A stretch of DNA of 64,000 nt from Phycisphaerae bacterium. Lineage in GTDB: Bacteria > Planctomycetota > Phycisphaerae > SM23-33. This document shows positions 1-7,753 of the stretch, piece after piece. The translations under genes and the position numbers were made by a program. How positions within the stretch are numbered: position 1 is the stretch's first letter; every line of letters begins with the position of its first letter. Location of the stretch: NCBI GenBank assembly GCA_018335035.1, contig JAGXKT010000004.1:1-64000 (forward strand), in the 5' to 3' direction. The notes beneath the pieces are model-generated. The model did not search any database. It was not told the DNA's origin and was given only the letters and a program-made list of their open reading frames with translations.

Positions 1-1188
1 ACGGTGACCGTGACGGTCAGCAGTGACGCCGAGTTGATCTCGAATCTCAGCGTGGCCTCCGGAAAGGCGTACGAGCTCGACTCTTCGTTGGCGGTGGGCG
101 ATCTGGTGTACATCGACCGCAGCTACGAATATACCGATGTCGGCTCTCTCGGCGGCGAGGAGTACATCCGCACCGCCAACGGCGACAAGAATGCTACCGA
201 CACCGAGTTCCTGAGCTTCGACGTCAATCAGGACGTGACCGTGCACCTGCTTTACGATAACCGTGCCAGCGGGCTGCCGTCGGGCTTCACCGGCTGGACG
301 GACACGGGTGAGGTGCTTGCGAACACCGACGCGGGCGACCAGCGGGTGTGGACCAAGGCCTTCGCGGCCGGCACCGTGGTTCTGCCGGGCAACAAGGCCG
401 GCGGGGACACCGGCGCGGGGAGCATGTACAGCGTGGCGGTGGTGCCGGACGGCGGCACGGTCAACCAGGCCCCGACGGCGTCGGACGACAGCGCCGGCAC
501 GACCGAGGGGACCGCGGTGACGATCGACGTGCTGGCCAACGACAGCGATCCGGACGCCGGCGACACGTTGACGGTCGATTCGGTCACGCAAGGGGCCAAC
601 GGCTCGGTGACCAACAACGGCTCGGACGTGACGTACACGCCGGACGCGGGCTTCACCGGGACGGACACGTTCGACTACACCGCCGCCGACGGCAACGGCG
701 GGTTCGACACGGCGACGGTGACCGTGACGGTCGAGGCGACCGGGACGGTGCAGTGGACCGAGAGCTTCGACGGCCTGGCCGACGGCACGCAGAACGACAG
801 CGGCGAGACCGGCTGGACGACGGATACCAGCAATTTGGGTTCCAACGCCTCGTTCGAGGTGATGGACGGGCAGTTCCAGGCCAGCGACACCGACGGCGTG
901 GGCGTCTGGCAGAGCGAGGCGATCGACATCGCCTCGGCCGGGTCGGTCAGCGTGTCGGTGGACGTGGACGGCGCCGGTACGTTGGATGCCGGCCAGGATT
1001 GGCTGCGTGTGTCGATCCGGGTGGACGGCGGGTCGCTGCAGGAGATTGGCTACTTCGACGGTGGCCTGACCGCCCAGACCATCACGGCCGACGGGATCAG
1101 CGGCAGCTCGCTGGAGGTCGTGATCGAGGCGGCGAACACCGGCAGCGACGAGTTCTACTACTGGGACAACGTCTCGGTGAGTTCGTAA
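1..1188 (+). CDS. C-terminal part of a large cadherin/VCBS-like repeat surface protein (5' truncated)
   Basis: The reading frame is open from base 1, so the gene begins upstream of the window. The first residues (TVTVTV) look like the last strand of a preceding repeat. About residues 155-245 form one complete cadherin-like repeat of the tandem-95/VCBS kind: it opens with NQAPTASDDSAGTTEG, continues with VLANDSDPDAGDTL and TYTPDAGFTGTDTFDYT, and ends TVTVTVEA. The last ~140 residues form a separate beta-rich domain (SFDGLADG to FYYWDNVSVSS) resembling a jelly-roll carbohydrate-binding fold. The frame ends without a PEP-CTERM, LPXTG or type IX sorting tag that I can recognise. Such proteins are usually secreted, calcium-dependent adhesins or matrix proteins; that role is inferred. 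Composition is rich in Asp, Thr and Gly, as the family expects. Confidence 0.8.
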   Translation, partial: TVTVTVSSDAELISNLSVASGKAYELDSSLAVGDLVYIDRSYEYTDVGSLGGEEYIRTANGDKNATDTEFLSFDVNQDVTVHLLYDNRASGLPSGFTGWTDTGEVLANTDAGDQRVWTKAFAAGTVVLPGNKAGGDTGAGSMYSVAVVPDGGTVNQAPTASDDSAGTTEGTAVTIDVLANDSDPDAGDTLTVDSVTQGANGSVTNNGSDVTYTPDAGFTGTDTFDYTAADGNGGFDTATVTVTVEATGTVQWTESFDGLADGTQNDSGETGWTTDTSNLGSNASFEVMDGQFQASDTDGVGVWQSEAIDIASAGSVSVSVDVDGAGTLDAGQDWLRVSIRVDGGSLQEIGYFDGGLTAQTITADGISGSSLEVVIEAANTGSDEFYYWDNVSVSS

Positions 1189-1241
1189 CACGGGTGATTG
1201 CGTCGCGGCGTGGGCGCGTGGCCTGGACGTCCCCGGCCCGT

Positions 1242-1261
1242 GCCCGCGTCGCGACGCGGGC
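1242..1261 (+). terminator. Perfect 20-base palindrome after the surface-protein gene
   Basis: GCCCGCGTC/GCGACGCGGGC is self-complementary over 20 bases and lies 54 bases after the stop codon of the surface-protein gene. It has no following T-run, so it is at best a U-less terminator; a protein-binding dyad is equally possible. Confidence 0.35.
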
Positions 1262-1287
1262 GTGACAACCGATTGCGCTGCACCGCC

Positions 1288-1321
1288 GACGCCGGCATCG
1301 CTACTGGGGGGTGCCGGCGTT
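1288..1321 (+). terminator. Second hairpin, possible terminator
   Basis: ACGCCGGCA (1289-1297) pairs with TGCCGGCGT (1312-1320) around a 14-base loop. With the palindrome at 1242-1261 it could form a tandem transcription stop after the first gene. There is no strong T-run. Confidence 0.3.
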
Positions 1322-1379
1322 CGGGTGTTTAACTGGTGCCTGCAGGAGGGCGTTGCGCCAAGAGGGTCGCCGCGGTGCG

Positions 1380-1411
1380 TTATCGGACGCGGGGCGTGTT
1401 TTTATCGGACG
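1380..1411. repeat. Two 10-base direct repeats spaced by 22 bases
   Basis: TTATCGGACG occurs at 1380-1389 and again at 1402-1411. The start-to-start spacing of 22 bases is about two helical turns, which would put both copies on the same face of the DNA. No regulator can be named. Confidence 0.3.
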
Positions 1412-1582
1412 TTGCTTGACGCGGTTTTGCGCAAGGGTGTTCCTGGTTGGCGCGCGGCCGGGCGCGCGCGGGCGGCGCTGGCGTATCGCTCGCGGCCGTC
1501 GGTGGTTGGCATCGTCGGCGCCGCACGCAGCGCACGCGATGTTGCGCAGCGGCGCGCGTCGGGGCGCGCCGGCTGCGGCGAA

Positions 1583-1598
1583 TGTTCCACGTGGAACA
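1583..1598. promoter_or_regulatory. parS: parS-type centromere site
   Basis: TGTTCCACGTGGAACA is a perfect 16-base palindrome. It matches the broadly conserved chromosomal ParB-binding consensus TGTTNCACGTGNAACA at every fixed position, and it has the same half-site as parS sites known from Pseudomonas. It is intergenic and I found no second copy in the window. In most bacteria parS sites cluster around the replication origin and nucleate ParB spreading for chromosome segregation. No parA or parB gene is visible here, so function rests on the motif alone. Confidence 0.7.
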
Positions 1599-1733
1599 AT
1601 GCGCGCGGCCGGCGCGACGTCCGGGTCGGCGGATTGGGCGTTGCGGATTCGCGCGTCGGCATGGCATGATTGTGCGCGGACCGGTTGGACGGTTTCGCAA
1701 CGACGCAACCCCGCGCAACGGAAGGACAAGACC

Positions 1734-4700
1734 ATGGCCGTGCAAGACCCGTACGCCGAGATCGCCGGCATTCGTCAGACCGCCAAGTCCGATTTGCTCA
1801 TCGAGCCGCAGCCGCCGGCGCTGCCCGAGCGGCGCTTGCCCAGCAAGCACAATCCGCGCGCGGCGTTCAAGCCGGCGGCGAAGATCGACACTCCGGCCAA
1901 GCTCGCCCGCGCGCTGCGCGGCATGCGGAAGCGGCACGCGAAGTTCCTGGCCGATCACGCGCCGAAGCTCGCCGCGACGCGCACCGTGCGGGCGCTGAGA
2001 TCGTTCGACTGGCGGATGGAGACGGACGCGGATCGGCGGAACATCGCGGCCGCGATGGCGGGGCGCGGGCGGTGGCAGCGCGTGGACATCCCGCACTACG
2101 GCGAGCCGAGCGGCAAGGCCTCGGCGCTGTATCGCACGAACTTCACCGTCAGCAAGGCGATGCTGCGTCGCGGCGCGGTGTTCGCCTGCTTCAAGGGCGT
2201 GGACTACATCGCGGAGGTGTACGTCAACGGGCGGTTGGTCGGGCGGCACGAGGGGTTCTTTTCCCCGTTCGAGTTCGACGTGACCGCGGCCGTGCGACCG
2301 GGGCAGAACGTGCTGCTCGTTCGCGTGATCAACGACGCGGTCTGCAAAGGCAACCCCTGCCAGTCGCACGGCGGCAAGCGGCTCGGCGGCGATAAGATTT
2401 ACGCCGCCACGGGCCTGGGCTGGGACGAGCCGGAGACGGGATGGCATCACTGCCCGCCGGGCATGGGCATCTACCACGACGTGTGGATCGAGTCGCGCCG
2501 GCCGATCCACATCCACGACGTGTTCGTCCGCCCGCTGACCGACAAGCCCGACCGCGCCGAGGTGTGGGTCGAGGTCTACTCGACGCTGGCGGAGAATCAG
2601 CCGGTCTCGCTGTCGCTGTCGGTGTTCGGGCAGAACTTCCGCAAGACGGTTGTCCGCGATCGCGCCTATCAGCCGGAGTACCCCGCCGGGCCGACGATGA
2701 ACTACTTTCGCGTGCCGCTGCGGATCCCCGGCGTTCGCCGCTGGCGGCCGGAGGCGCCGTGGCTGTACCAGGCGCAGGTGACGCTGCTGGACGGCGACGG
2801 GAAACGGCTGGACGCCGTCGCGCGGCAGTTCGGCATGCGCACGTTTACGATGGACGAGACGACCGAGCCGAGGGGCAGCGTGTACCTCAACGGGCGGGAG
2901 ATCCGCCTGCGCGGCGGCAACACGATGGGCCACCTTCAGCAGTGCGTCGCGCGCGGCGATTACGAGCAGCTCCGCGACGACATCCTGCTGGCCAAGCTGT
3001 GCAACATGGACTACCTGCGGATCACCCAGCGGCCGGTGCAGCCGGAGATCTACGAGTACTGCGACCGGCTCGGGCTGATGACGCAGACGGACCTGCCGCT
3101 GTTCGGCTGCCTGCGACGGAACCAGTTCTGCGAGGGCGTCCGCCAGGCCGAGGAGATGGAGCGCCTCGTCCGCGCGCACCCGTGCAACATCATGGTCAGC
3201 TACGTCAACGAGCCGTTCCCCGTCGGCGTGAACGTCAACAAGCCGCACCGCCAGTTGACGCGCGACGAGTTGGAGGCGTTTTTCACCGCGGCCGACCGCG
3301 CGGTGCGCCTGGCGAATCCCGATCGCGTTATCAAGCCCATCGAGGGGGACTACGACCCGCCGGGCCCCGGGTTGCCGGACAACCACTGCTACTGCGGCTG
3401 GTACAACGGGCACGGCGTGGACCTCGGCAAGCTCCACCGGGGTTACTGGCAGCCGGTCAAGCCGGGCTGGCAATACGCCTGCGGGGAGTACGGCGCCGAA
3501 GGGCTCGAGGACGTCGACATCATGCGCCAACTCTACCCGCGCCACTGGCTGCCGCAGTCGGCGAAGCAAGAGGCCGACTGGACGCCGAACCGGATCGCGC
3601 ACGCCCAGACGGGGCGGTTCCACTACCTCTGGTTCGACACGCAGCACACGCTGGCGGACTGGTCCGCCGCCAGCCAGGCCCACCAGGCGCGCGTGACGCG
3701 TCTGATGACCGAGGCGATGCGCCGCGACGCGCGGATGGTGTCGTTCGCGATTCACCAGTTCATCGACGCGTTCCCCGCCGGCTGGATGAAGGCGATCATG
3801 GACTGTCGCCGCGTGCCGAAGCCGGCCTACTTCACCTATCGCGACGTGCTGACCCCGCTGGCCGCGAGCATCCGCACGGACCGCTTCAGCTACGTCGCCG
3901 GCGAGCGGATGAGCTTCGAGCTGTGGCTGTGCAACGACCGCGACGAGGTGCCCGCCGGCGCGACGATCCGTTACCAGCTCGAGCTCGGCCGGGAGATCGT
4001 CTTCGCCCAGAAGGCCCGCGCCCGGATCGAGCGCTGTCGGCCGACGTTTCAAGGGCATCTGCGCGCCGCGGCGCCGCGGGTGAGCCGGCGGCGCACGGCG
4101 ACGCTGCGCATGGCGGTGCTCGATCGGGGCGGGACGATCCTGCACGAGACGTCCGTGGCGGTCGAGTTGTTCCCGCGCGTCGCGGGCGATCTGCCGGAGC
4201 GTGCGGTCGTGCTCGGCGCCGGCGGCAAGGCGGCGACGCTGGCGCGCGAGTTGGGCGTGCGCGTCAGTCGCGCCGCGCCGCGCGGCGGTGACGAGATCCT
4301 CATCGACGACTGGACGCGCTTCACGAGGGCGCGCCGTGCCGTGGACCGCGCCGTGCGCGACGGCGCGACGGCCGTGTTCCTCGAGCTGCCGCCGGGCAAG
4401 TATCGCATCGCCGGCACGACGGCCGAGGTCAGCGAGGCGGGCATGAATCCGCGGCACTTCGTCTCGCGCGCGACGGGGCATCCGCTGGTCGCGGGCTTCG
4501 AGCCGATGGATTTCTTCTTCTGGTACGACCCGGCCTGCGGCTACGTCACGCCGATCCTGCCGACGACCTTCCAGACAACGCCGAGCGCCTTCGAACGCAC
4601 GCGCACCGCCGGCGCCAAGCAGTGGGTGCCCATCCTGACCACCGGCTCCGGCGACTGGGGCAGCGACTGGGGACCGGCGCTCGCTGCGGCCGAACTGCCC

Positions 4701-4808
4701 GCCGGCGAGGGGACCTACCGCATCTGCCAGGTCGCCCTGGCCGGTCGAACGGTCAACCCCGTCGCGCGAGAATTCGCCCAGCGACTCCTCGGCGGCGCAG
4801 GACGCTAG
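1734..4808 (+). CDS. Glycoside hydrolase family 2 protein (beta-galactosidase/beta-glucuronidase type)
   Basis: This 1024-residue protein has the family 2 order: N-terminal jelly-roll sugar-binding domain (about 95-270, with VFACFKGVDYIAEVYVNG and GMGIYHDVWIE), immunoglobulin-like domain (about 270-385), and a TIM barrel from about 390. The probable acid/base is Glu493 in SYVNEPF, and the probable nucleophile is Glu585 in GEYGAEG, which resembles the glucuronidase nucleophile context. About 300 C-terminal residues form extra beta domains. ATG 1734 was chosen because GGAAGGA lies just upstream and the conserved coding pattern begins there. No signal peptide is seen, so the enzyme is predicted to act inside the cell, probably on imported or host-derived beta-glycosides. 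The exact substrate cannot be read from sequence. Confidence 0.85.
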   Translation: MAVQDPYAEIAGIRQTAKSDLLIEPQPPALPERRLPSKHNPRAAFKPAAKIDTPAKLARALRGMRKRHAKFLADHAPKLAATRTVRALRSFDWRMETDADRRNIAAAMAGRGRWQRVDIPHYGEPSGKASALYRTNFTVSKAMLRRGAVFACFKGVDYIAEVYVNGRLVGRHEGFFSPFEFDVTAAVRPGQNVLLVRVINDAVCKGNPCQSHGGKRLGGDKIYAATGLGWDEPETGWHHCPPGMGIYHDVWIESRRPIHIHDVFVRPLTDKPDRAEVWVEVYSTLAENQPVSLSLSVFGQNFRKTVVRDRAYQPEYPAGPTMNYFRVPLRIPGVRRWRPEAPWLYQAQVTLLDGDGKRLDAVARQFGMRTFTMDETTEPRGSVYLNGREIRLRGGNTMGHLQQCVARGDYEQLRDDILLAKLCNMDYLRITQRPVQPEIYEYCDRLGLMTQTDLPLFGCLRRNQFCEGVRQAEEMERLVRAHPCNIMVSYVNEPFPVGVNVNKPHRQLTRDELEAFFTAADRAVRLANPDRVIKPIEGDYDPPGPGLPDNHCYCGWYNGHGVDLGKLHRGYWQPVKPGWQYACGEYGAEGLEDVDIMRQLYPRHWLPQSAKQEADWTPNRIAHAQTGRFHYLWFDTQHTLADWSAASQAHQARVTRLMTEAMRRDARMVSFAIHQFIDAFPAGWMKAIMDCRRVPKPAYFTYRDVLTPLAASIRTDRFSYVAGERMSFELWLCNDRDEVPAGATIRYQLELGREIVFAQKARARIERCRPTFQGHLRAAAPRVSRRRTATLRMAVLDRGGTILHETSVAVELFPRVAGDLPERAVVLGAGGKAATLARELGVRVSRAAPRGGDEILIDDWTRFTRARRAVDRAVRDGATAVFLELPPGKYRIAGTTAEVSEAGMNPRHFVSRATGHPLVAGFEPMDFFFWYDPACGYVTPILPTTFQTTPSAFERTRTAGAKQWVPILTTGSGDWGSDWGPALAAAELPAGEGTYRICQVALAGRTVNPVAREFAQRLLGGAGR

Positions 4809-4870
4809 GGTTATAAGTGTTTGTTATACAAATGCGTAGGAGTCCCGCAGGTCACGGTGATTGCCGGGTG

Positions 4871-4910
4871 AAAGGCAGAGGGCGCCATGGCAAGAGTGGT
4901 GCCTTTGTTT
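4871..4910 (+). terminator. Hairpin with T-rich tail downstream of the GH2 gene
   Basis: AAAGGCA (4871-4877) pairs perfectly with TGCCTTT (4900-4906). An alternative stem GGCGCCA/TGGTGCC (4881-4887 with 4897-4903) precedes the run TTTGTTT. Either form gives a stem followed by a T-rich stretch about 65-100 bases after the stop codon of the GH2 gene, as in intrinsic terminators. Confidence 0.5.
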
Positions 4911-4920
4911 GCGGCCGCAG

Positions 4921-4962
4921 GGAGCAACCATGCGTCCGCGGGTGGGTCTACGTGGTTGCTCC
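4921..4962. repeat. 10-base perfect inverted repeat in an intergenic region
   Basis: GGAGCAACCA (4921-4930) and TGGTTGCTCC (4953-4962) are exact inverted copies around a 22-base loop. The 270-base gap between the GH2 gene and the acetyltransferase gene has no supportable reading frame. The repeat may be a terminator for one of the converging genes, part of a small RNA, or a relic of a mobile-element end; I cannot decide. Confidence 0.45.
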
Positions 4963-5078
4963 GGGTCGGCGATCCCGCCCCTGTGCAAGCCACGGCACCC
5001 CCGGCACGCCCTTTCTTACGCACTGCGCTCTCCGCGTTCTTGGCGAAGGCATCCTGTTGGGACAGCGTTGAGTCGCCG

Positions 5079-5639
5079 TCACCACCCGGGCCCGAGCGTG
5101 TCGATCTCGCCGCTCGGCCAAGCGAACCCGGCCGGGTAGATCATTGCGGCTTCGTCCCAGAAGGGTCGGGCGCTGGGGGTGACCGCCAGCGAGTTGACCA
5201 GGCGGTTGGTTACGACGCGGCAGCCGAGCTTCTCGTAAAACTCGGCGACGCCCGTTTGGAAAAAGGCACAGCCGAAGGTGCCGTCATCGACGAGCCCGAA
5301 TGCGGCACGGACGACGGCCTTGCCGTAGCCGCATCCGCGGCGGTCCGGGTCGCACAACACACCGGCCAGTGCGGCGACCACGAGCGGGCCCTCTTCGGTT
5401 GTGATCCGCCGCGGGAAGACCTTGGCCTTGGCGACGATGACGCCGTCGCGACGCAAGAGGAACAGTCGCGGCTGCTGCGCGTCGGGCCAATGCTCGGTCG
5501 GGGCGGGGGCGGAGGCGAACTCGGGACGGATCGAACGCCGCATCGCCGCCGGCCAGACGCGCTCGCTCAGGGCGTCGCAACGTCGGCGATCGGCGGCAGA
5601 CAACTCGCCGGGACGACAGGATTCAACCGTTGGCGTCAT
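5079..5639 (-). CDS. GNAT-family N-acetyltransferase
   Basis: This 186-residue protein shows the acetyl-CoA-binding motif A of the GNAT fold: a strand VVAALAGVLCDP, then the pyrophosphate loop RRGCGYG and helix KAVVRAAFGL (about 88-115). The preceding strand carries VIVAKAKVF, and the C-terminal half has FFQTGVAEFYEKLGCRVV, the typical beta-5/alpha-4 segment. GNAT enzymes transfer acetyl groups from acetyl-CoA to amines; the acceptor is unknown. It lies 66 bases downstream of the inositol-phosphate synthase gene on the same strand and could share its transcript. ATG 5639 is the first good start. Confidence 0.8.
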   Translation of the reverse strand: MTPTVESCRPGELSAADRRRCDALSERVWPAAMRRSIRPEFASAPAPTEHWPDAQQPRLFLLRRDGVIVAKAKVFPRRITTEEGPLVVAALAGVLCDPDRRGCGYGKAVVRAAFGLVDDGTFGCAFFQTGVAEFYEKLGCRVVTNRLVNSLAVTPSARPFWDEAAMIYPAGFAWPSGEIDTLGPGW

Positions 5640-5705
5640 GCGCTACTGACCCGGCACGCCGCACGCGGCGACGCAGCGCCGAAGCCAGGCGCCCGGGCGA
5701 ACGGC

Positions 5706-6878
5706 TCACTTGGCCGCCGGCGCCCGCGCCGACTCGTCGGCCGGTTCGTACGTGCCATCGGGCGCTTCGGACTCGCCGGCGATGAACCGATCCAGGCGCC
5801 GCCGCGCCTCGCCATCGCTGAACTGGACGGGCGGGTGCTTCATGGTAAACGCGCTGATCGCCTCGAGGGGTCCGGCGAGCCCGCGGTCGCGTCCGAGCTT
5901 GCAGGCGCGGATGGCGTCGATCGTCTCGCCGGCGGAGTTGGGCGAGTCCTCCACGCTCAGGCGCGCTTCGAGGTTCAGCGGTACGCCGCCGAAGCCCCGT
6001 GCCTCCAGCCGCAGGAAGCAGACCTTGTTGTCGTTCTGCCAGGGGACGTAGTCGGCCGGACCAATGTGAACCTGGTCGGGCGGCAGGGGCACGTGAAGCT
6101 GGCTCTGGACGGCCTCAGTCTTGCTTTCGCGCTTGGACCCGAGCCGTGACTGGTCCAGCATGTTCAGGAAATCCGTGTTGCCGCCGGTGTTGAGCTGGTA
6201 CGTCGCGTCGATCGTCGCGCCGCGGTCGGCCATCATCTTTGCCAGAACGCGGTGGCTGATCGTCGCGCCGACCTGGGCCTTGATGTCGTCGCCGACGCAG
6301 CAAATGCCCGCTTCGGTGAATCGCCGCGACCAGGACGGGTTCGAGACGATGAACACCGGAATGCAGTTGATGAAGCTGACGCCCGTATTCAGGCAGCATT
6401 CGGCGTAGAACTCCGTGGCCTGCTGCGAGCCGACGGGCAGGTAGTTCATCAGAATCTCCGCGCCGCTGTCGCGCAGGAGCTGCTCGATGTCTTCTTGGTC
6501 GGCCTCGGGCTCGTCGGCGACGATGAACCGCCGGTCCTCGGCGTATTGGCCCATGTGCTGTGCGATGCCGTCGAGAACCCGACCCATCCGCACCGTCACG
6601 CCGCCATCGTTGATCTGGTCGTAGAAGACCTTGGTGCAGTTTGGCTTGGCGAAGACGGCCTCCTTCAGCGGCCGGCCGATCTTGCGACGGTCGATGTCGA
6701 TCGCGGCGACCACGTCGATGTCGCCGACGCCGTAGCCGCCGAGGTCCGGATGCGCCAGCCCGATGACCTCCTCGCCGGATGTGCCCGGCGGGAAGTTGTC
6801 CCGGTAAAAGTGAATTCCCTGAACCAGGGAGGACGTGCAATTTCCGATGCCGACAATCGCGACGCGTATCCGACTCAT
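5706..6878 (-). CDS. ino1: Inositol-3-phosphate synthase (myo-inositol-1-phosphate synthase)
   Basis: The 390-residue protein belongs to the bacterial/actinobacterial branch of MIPS, which converts glucose 6-phosphate to inositol phosphate using bound NAD. The N-terminus is a Rossmann loop, IRVAIVGIGNCTSSLVQG. Further family signatures are GVSFINCIPVFIVSNPSW, VGDDIKAQVGATISHR and NTGGNTDFLNM in the catalytic domain. I start at ATG 6878 rather than at earlier in-frame starts because the Rossmann strand begins there and GGGAAAGGG lies upstream. A promoter (TTGTCA, 17-base spacer, TAATCT) lies about 100 bases upstream. Inositol phosphate would feed phosphoinositide lipids or compatible solutes. 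The gene is divergent from the DpsL-type ferritin gene. Confidence 0.92.
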   Translation of the reverse strand: MSRIRVAIVGIGNCTSSLVQGIHFYRDNFPPGTSGEEVIGLAHPDLGGYGVGDIDVVAAIDIDRRKIGRPLKEAVFAKPNCTKVFYDQINDGGVTVRMGRVLDGIAQHMGQYAEDRRFIVADEPEADQEDIEQLLRDSGAEILMNYLPVGSQQATEFYAECCLNTGVSFINCIPVFIVSNPSWSRRFTEAGICCVGDDIKAQVGATISHRVLAKMMADRGATIDATYQLNTGGNTDFLNMLDQSRLGSKRESKTEAVQSQLHVPLPPDQVHIGPADYVPWQNDNKVCFLRLEARGFGGVPLNLEARLSVEDSPNSAGETIDAIRACKLGRDRGLAGPLEAISAFTMKHPPVQFSDGEARRRLDRFIAGESEAPDGTYEPADESARAPAAK

Positions 6879-6973
6879 ATGCTCATGCCCTTTCCCTTGC
6901 CCTCCGCCAGTCCGTGCATTGCGACCAGACGATCCCGCAACGAAGCACGAGCGGGCGACCTTGCAGAACCAAA

Positions 6974-7002
6974 AGATTACCACCGCCCTCAAACGGTGAC
7001 AA
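6974..7002 (-). promoter_or_regulatory. Sigma-70-type promoter for inositol-phosphate synthase
   Basis: Reading the minus strand, TTGTCA (7002-6997) is followed after 17 bases by TAATCT (6979-6974). Transcription would begin near 6967, leaving a leader of about 90 bases before ATG 6878. Confidence 0.5.
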
Positions 7003-7062
7003 GGGGTTTTCCTCGCCTCGGGGGGGAGGTTCGCGACGGCGGGCGCCTATGATTACTGCAAA

Positions 7063-7085
7063 GGGCCCGCCGGCGGGGCGGGTCC
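7063..7085 (+). other. Stable hairpin in the leader of the DpsL-type gene
   Basis: GGGCCCGCC (7063-7071) pairs with GGCGGGTCC (7077-7085) around a 5-base loop with one G-T pair. It lies between a possible -10 box (TATGAT 7048-7053) and the start codon at 7151, so it would be in the mRNA leader. A regulatory role is inferred only from position. Confidence 0.35.
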
Positions 7086-7150
7086 GCTGAGCACCGTCAA
7101 TAGGCTCCCGTCGGCCGCTCCGGCAGCCGGCGGCGAGGAGGACCGAACCG

Positions 7151-7711
7151 ATGAAACTGGTATCGCGAGAGATGGTCGAAGAGGCGGGCGTCGACGTGGA
7201 CGAACTGTTGAAGCTGCTGGTAGCCAACGCCTCGGCGGAGTTGACGACGTTCTACTACTACACGGCGTTGCGGGTGAACCTGACGGGCTTCGACGGCGAA
7301 GCGCTGAAGGAGATCGCCGAGGATGCGCGGATCGAGGATCGCAACCATTTCGAGGCGCTGGTCCCGCGGATTTACGAGCTGGGCGGGTCGCTGCCGAACG
7401 ACATGACCGCGTTCCACGACATCTCGGCTTGTCCGCCGGCGACGCTCCCGGACGACCCGACGGACACCAAGGCGATCATCGAGGTGTTGCTCAAGGCCGA
7501 GCAGTGCGCCGTCCGCGGCTACACGCATGTTTGCAACGTCACCTGCGGCAAGGACCACCGCACGTACGCCCTGGCACAGGCGATCCTTAACGAGGAGATC
7601 GAGCACGAGGCGTGGTTCGCCGAGTTCCTCGCCTACGGTGCCAGCGGGCACTTCCGTCGGCGGCGCGTGGGCGAATCGCCGTTCGTCTCGAAGTTCCTGC
7701 ACATCGGGTAG
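7151..7711 (+). CDS. DpsL-type ferritin-like iron-storage/oxidative-stress protein
   Basis: This 186-residue, mostly helical protein has the ferritin-like four-helix pattern. Helix A carries ASAELTTFYYYT, helix B EDARIEDRNHFEAL, helix C EVLLKAEQCAVRGYTHVCNVT, and helix D ILNEEIEHEAWFAEFL with the ExxH pair. The Glu/His residues would form the diiron ferroxidase site. The conserved cysteines (SACPP, EQC, HVC) and the GKDHRTY and GESPFVSKFL segments are typical of the Dps-like (DpsL, thioferritin) family of archaea and anaerobic bacteria, which oxidises Fe(II) with peroxide and stores it. A strong ribosome site (GAGGAGGA) precedes ATG 7151. It is divergent from ino1 and converges with dnaE. Confidence 0.85.
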   Translation: MKLVSREMVEEAGVDVDELLKLLVANASAELTTFYYYTALRVNLTGFDGEALKEIAEDARIEDRNHFEALVPRIYELGGSLPNDMTAFHDISACPPATLPDDPTDTKAIIEVLLKAEQCAVRGYTHVCNVTCGKDHRTYALAQAILNEEIEHEAWFAEFLAYGASGHFRRRRVGESPFVSKFLHIG

Positions 7712-7753
7712 TGTCCGCAGCCGGTCGCGTTACCGCTCGACGCCGGCGACGGG

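Larger units (their letters stand above)
1189..1733. other. 545-base intergenic region rich in palindromes
   Basis: I find no convincing protein or RNA gene here. The region holds, in order, a perfect 20-base palindrome, a second hairpin, two 10-base direct repeats 22 bases apart, a parS-type palindrome, and a weak promoter for the downstream glycoside hydrolase (TTGCGG 1641-1646, 18-base spacer, CATGAT 1665-1670). The downstream frame stays open far upstream of ATG 1734, but that stretch lacks the codon pattern of the neighbours and reads as Arg/Ala-rich noise. Confidence 0.6.

Noticed and set aside
1189-1733. Upstream extension of the GH2 gene through the gap
   Set aside because: The frame is open but has no coding pattern, and it would run through the parS-type site; ATG 1734 has a ribosome site.
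1380-4481. Very long open frame antisense to the GH2 gene
   Set aside because: Arg/His/Val-rich text without family motifs; it arises because high GC3 on the coding strand removes stops from the complementary frame.
4811-5023. Small open frame between GH2 and acetyltransferase genes
   Set aside because: No ribosome site, no family, and it overlaps two hairpins; better explained as non-coding.
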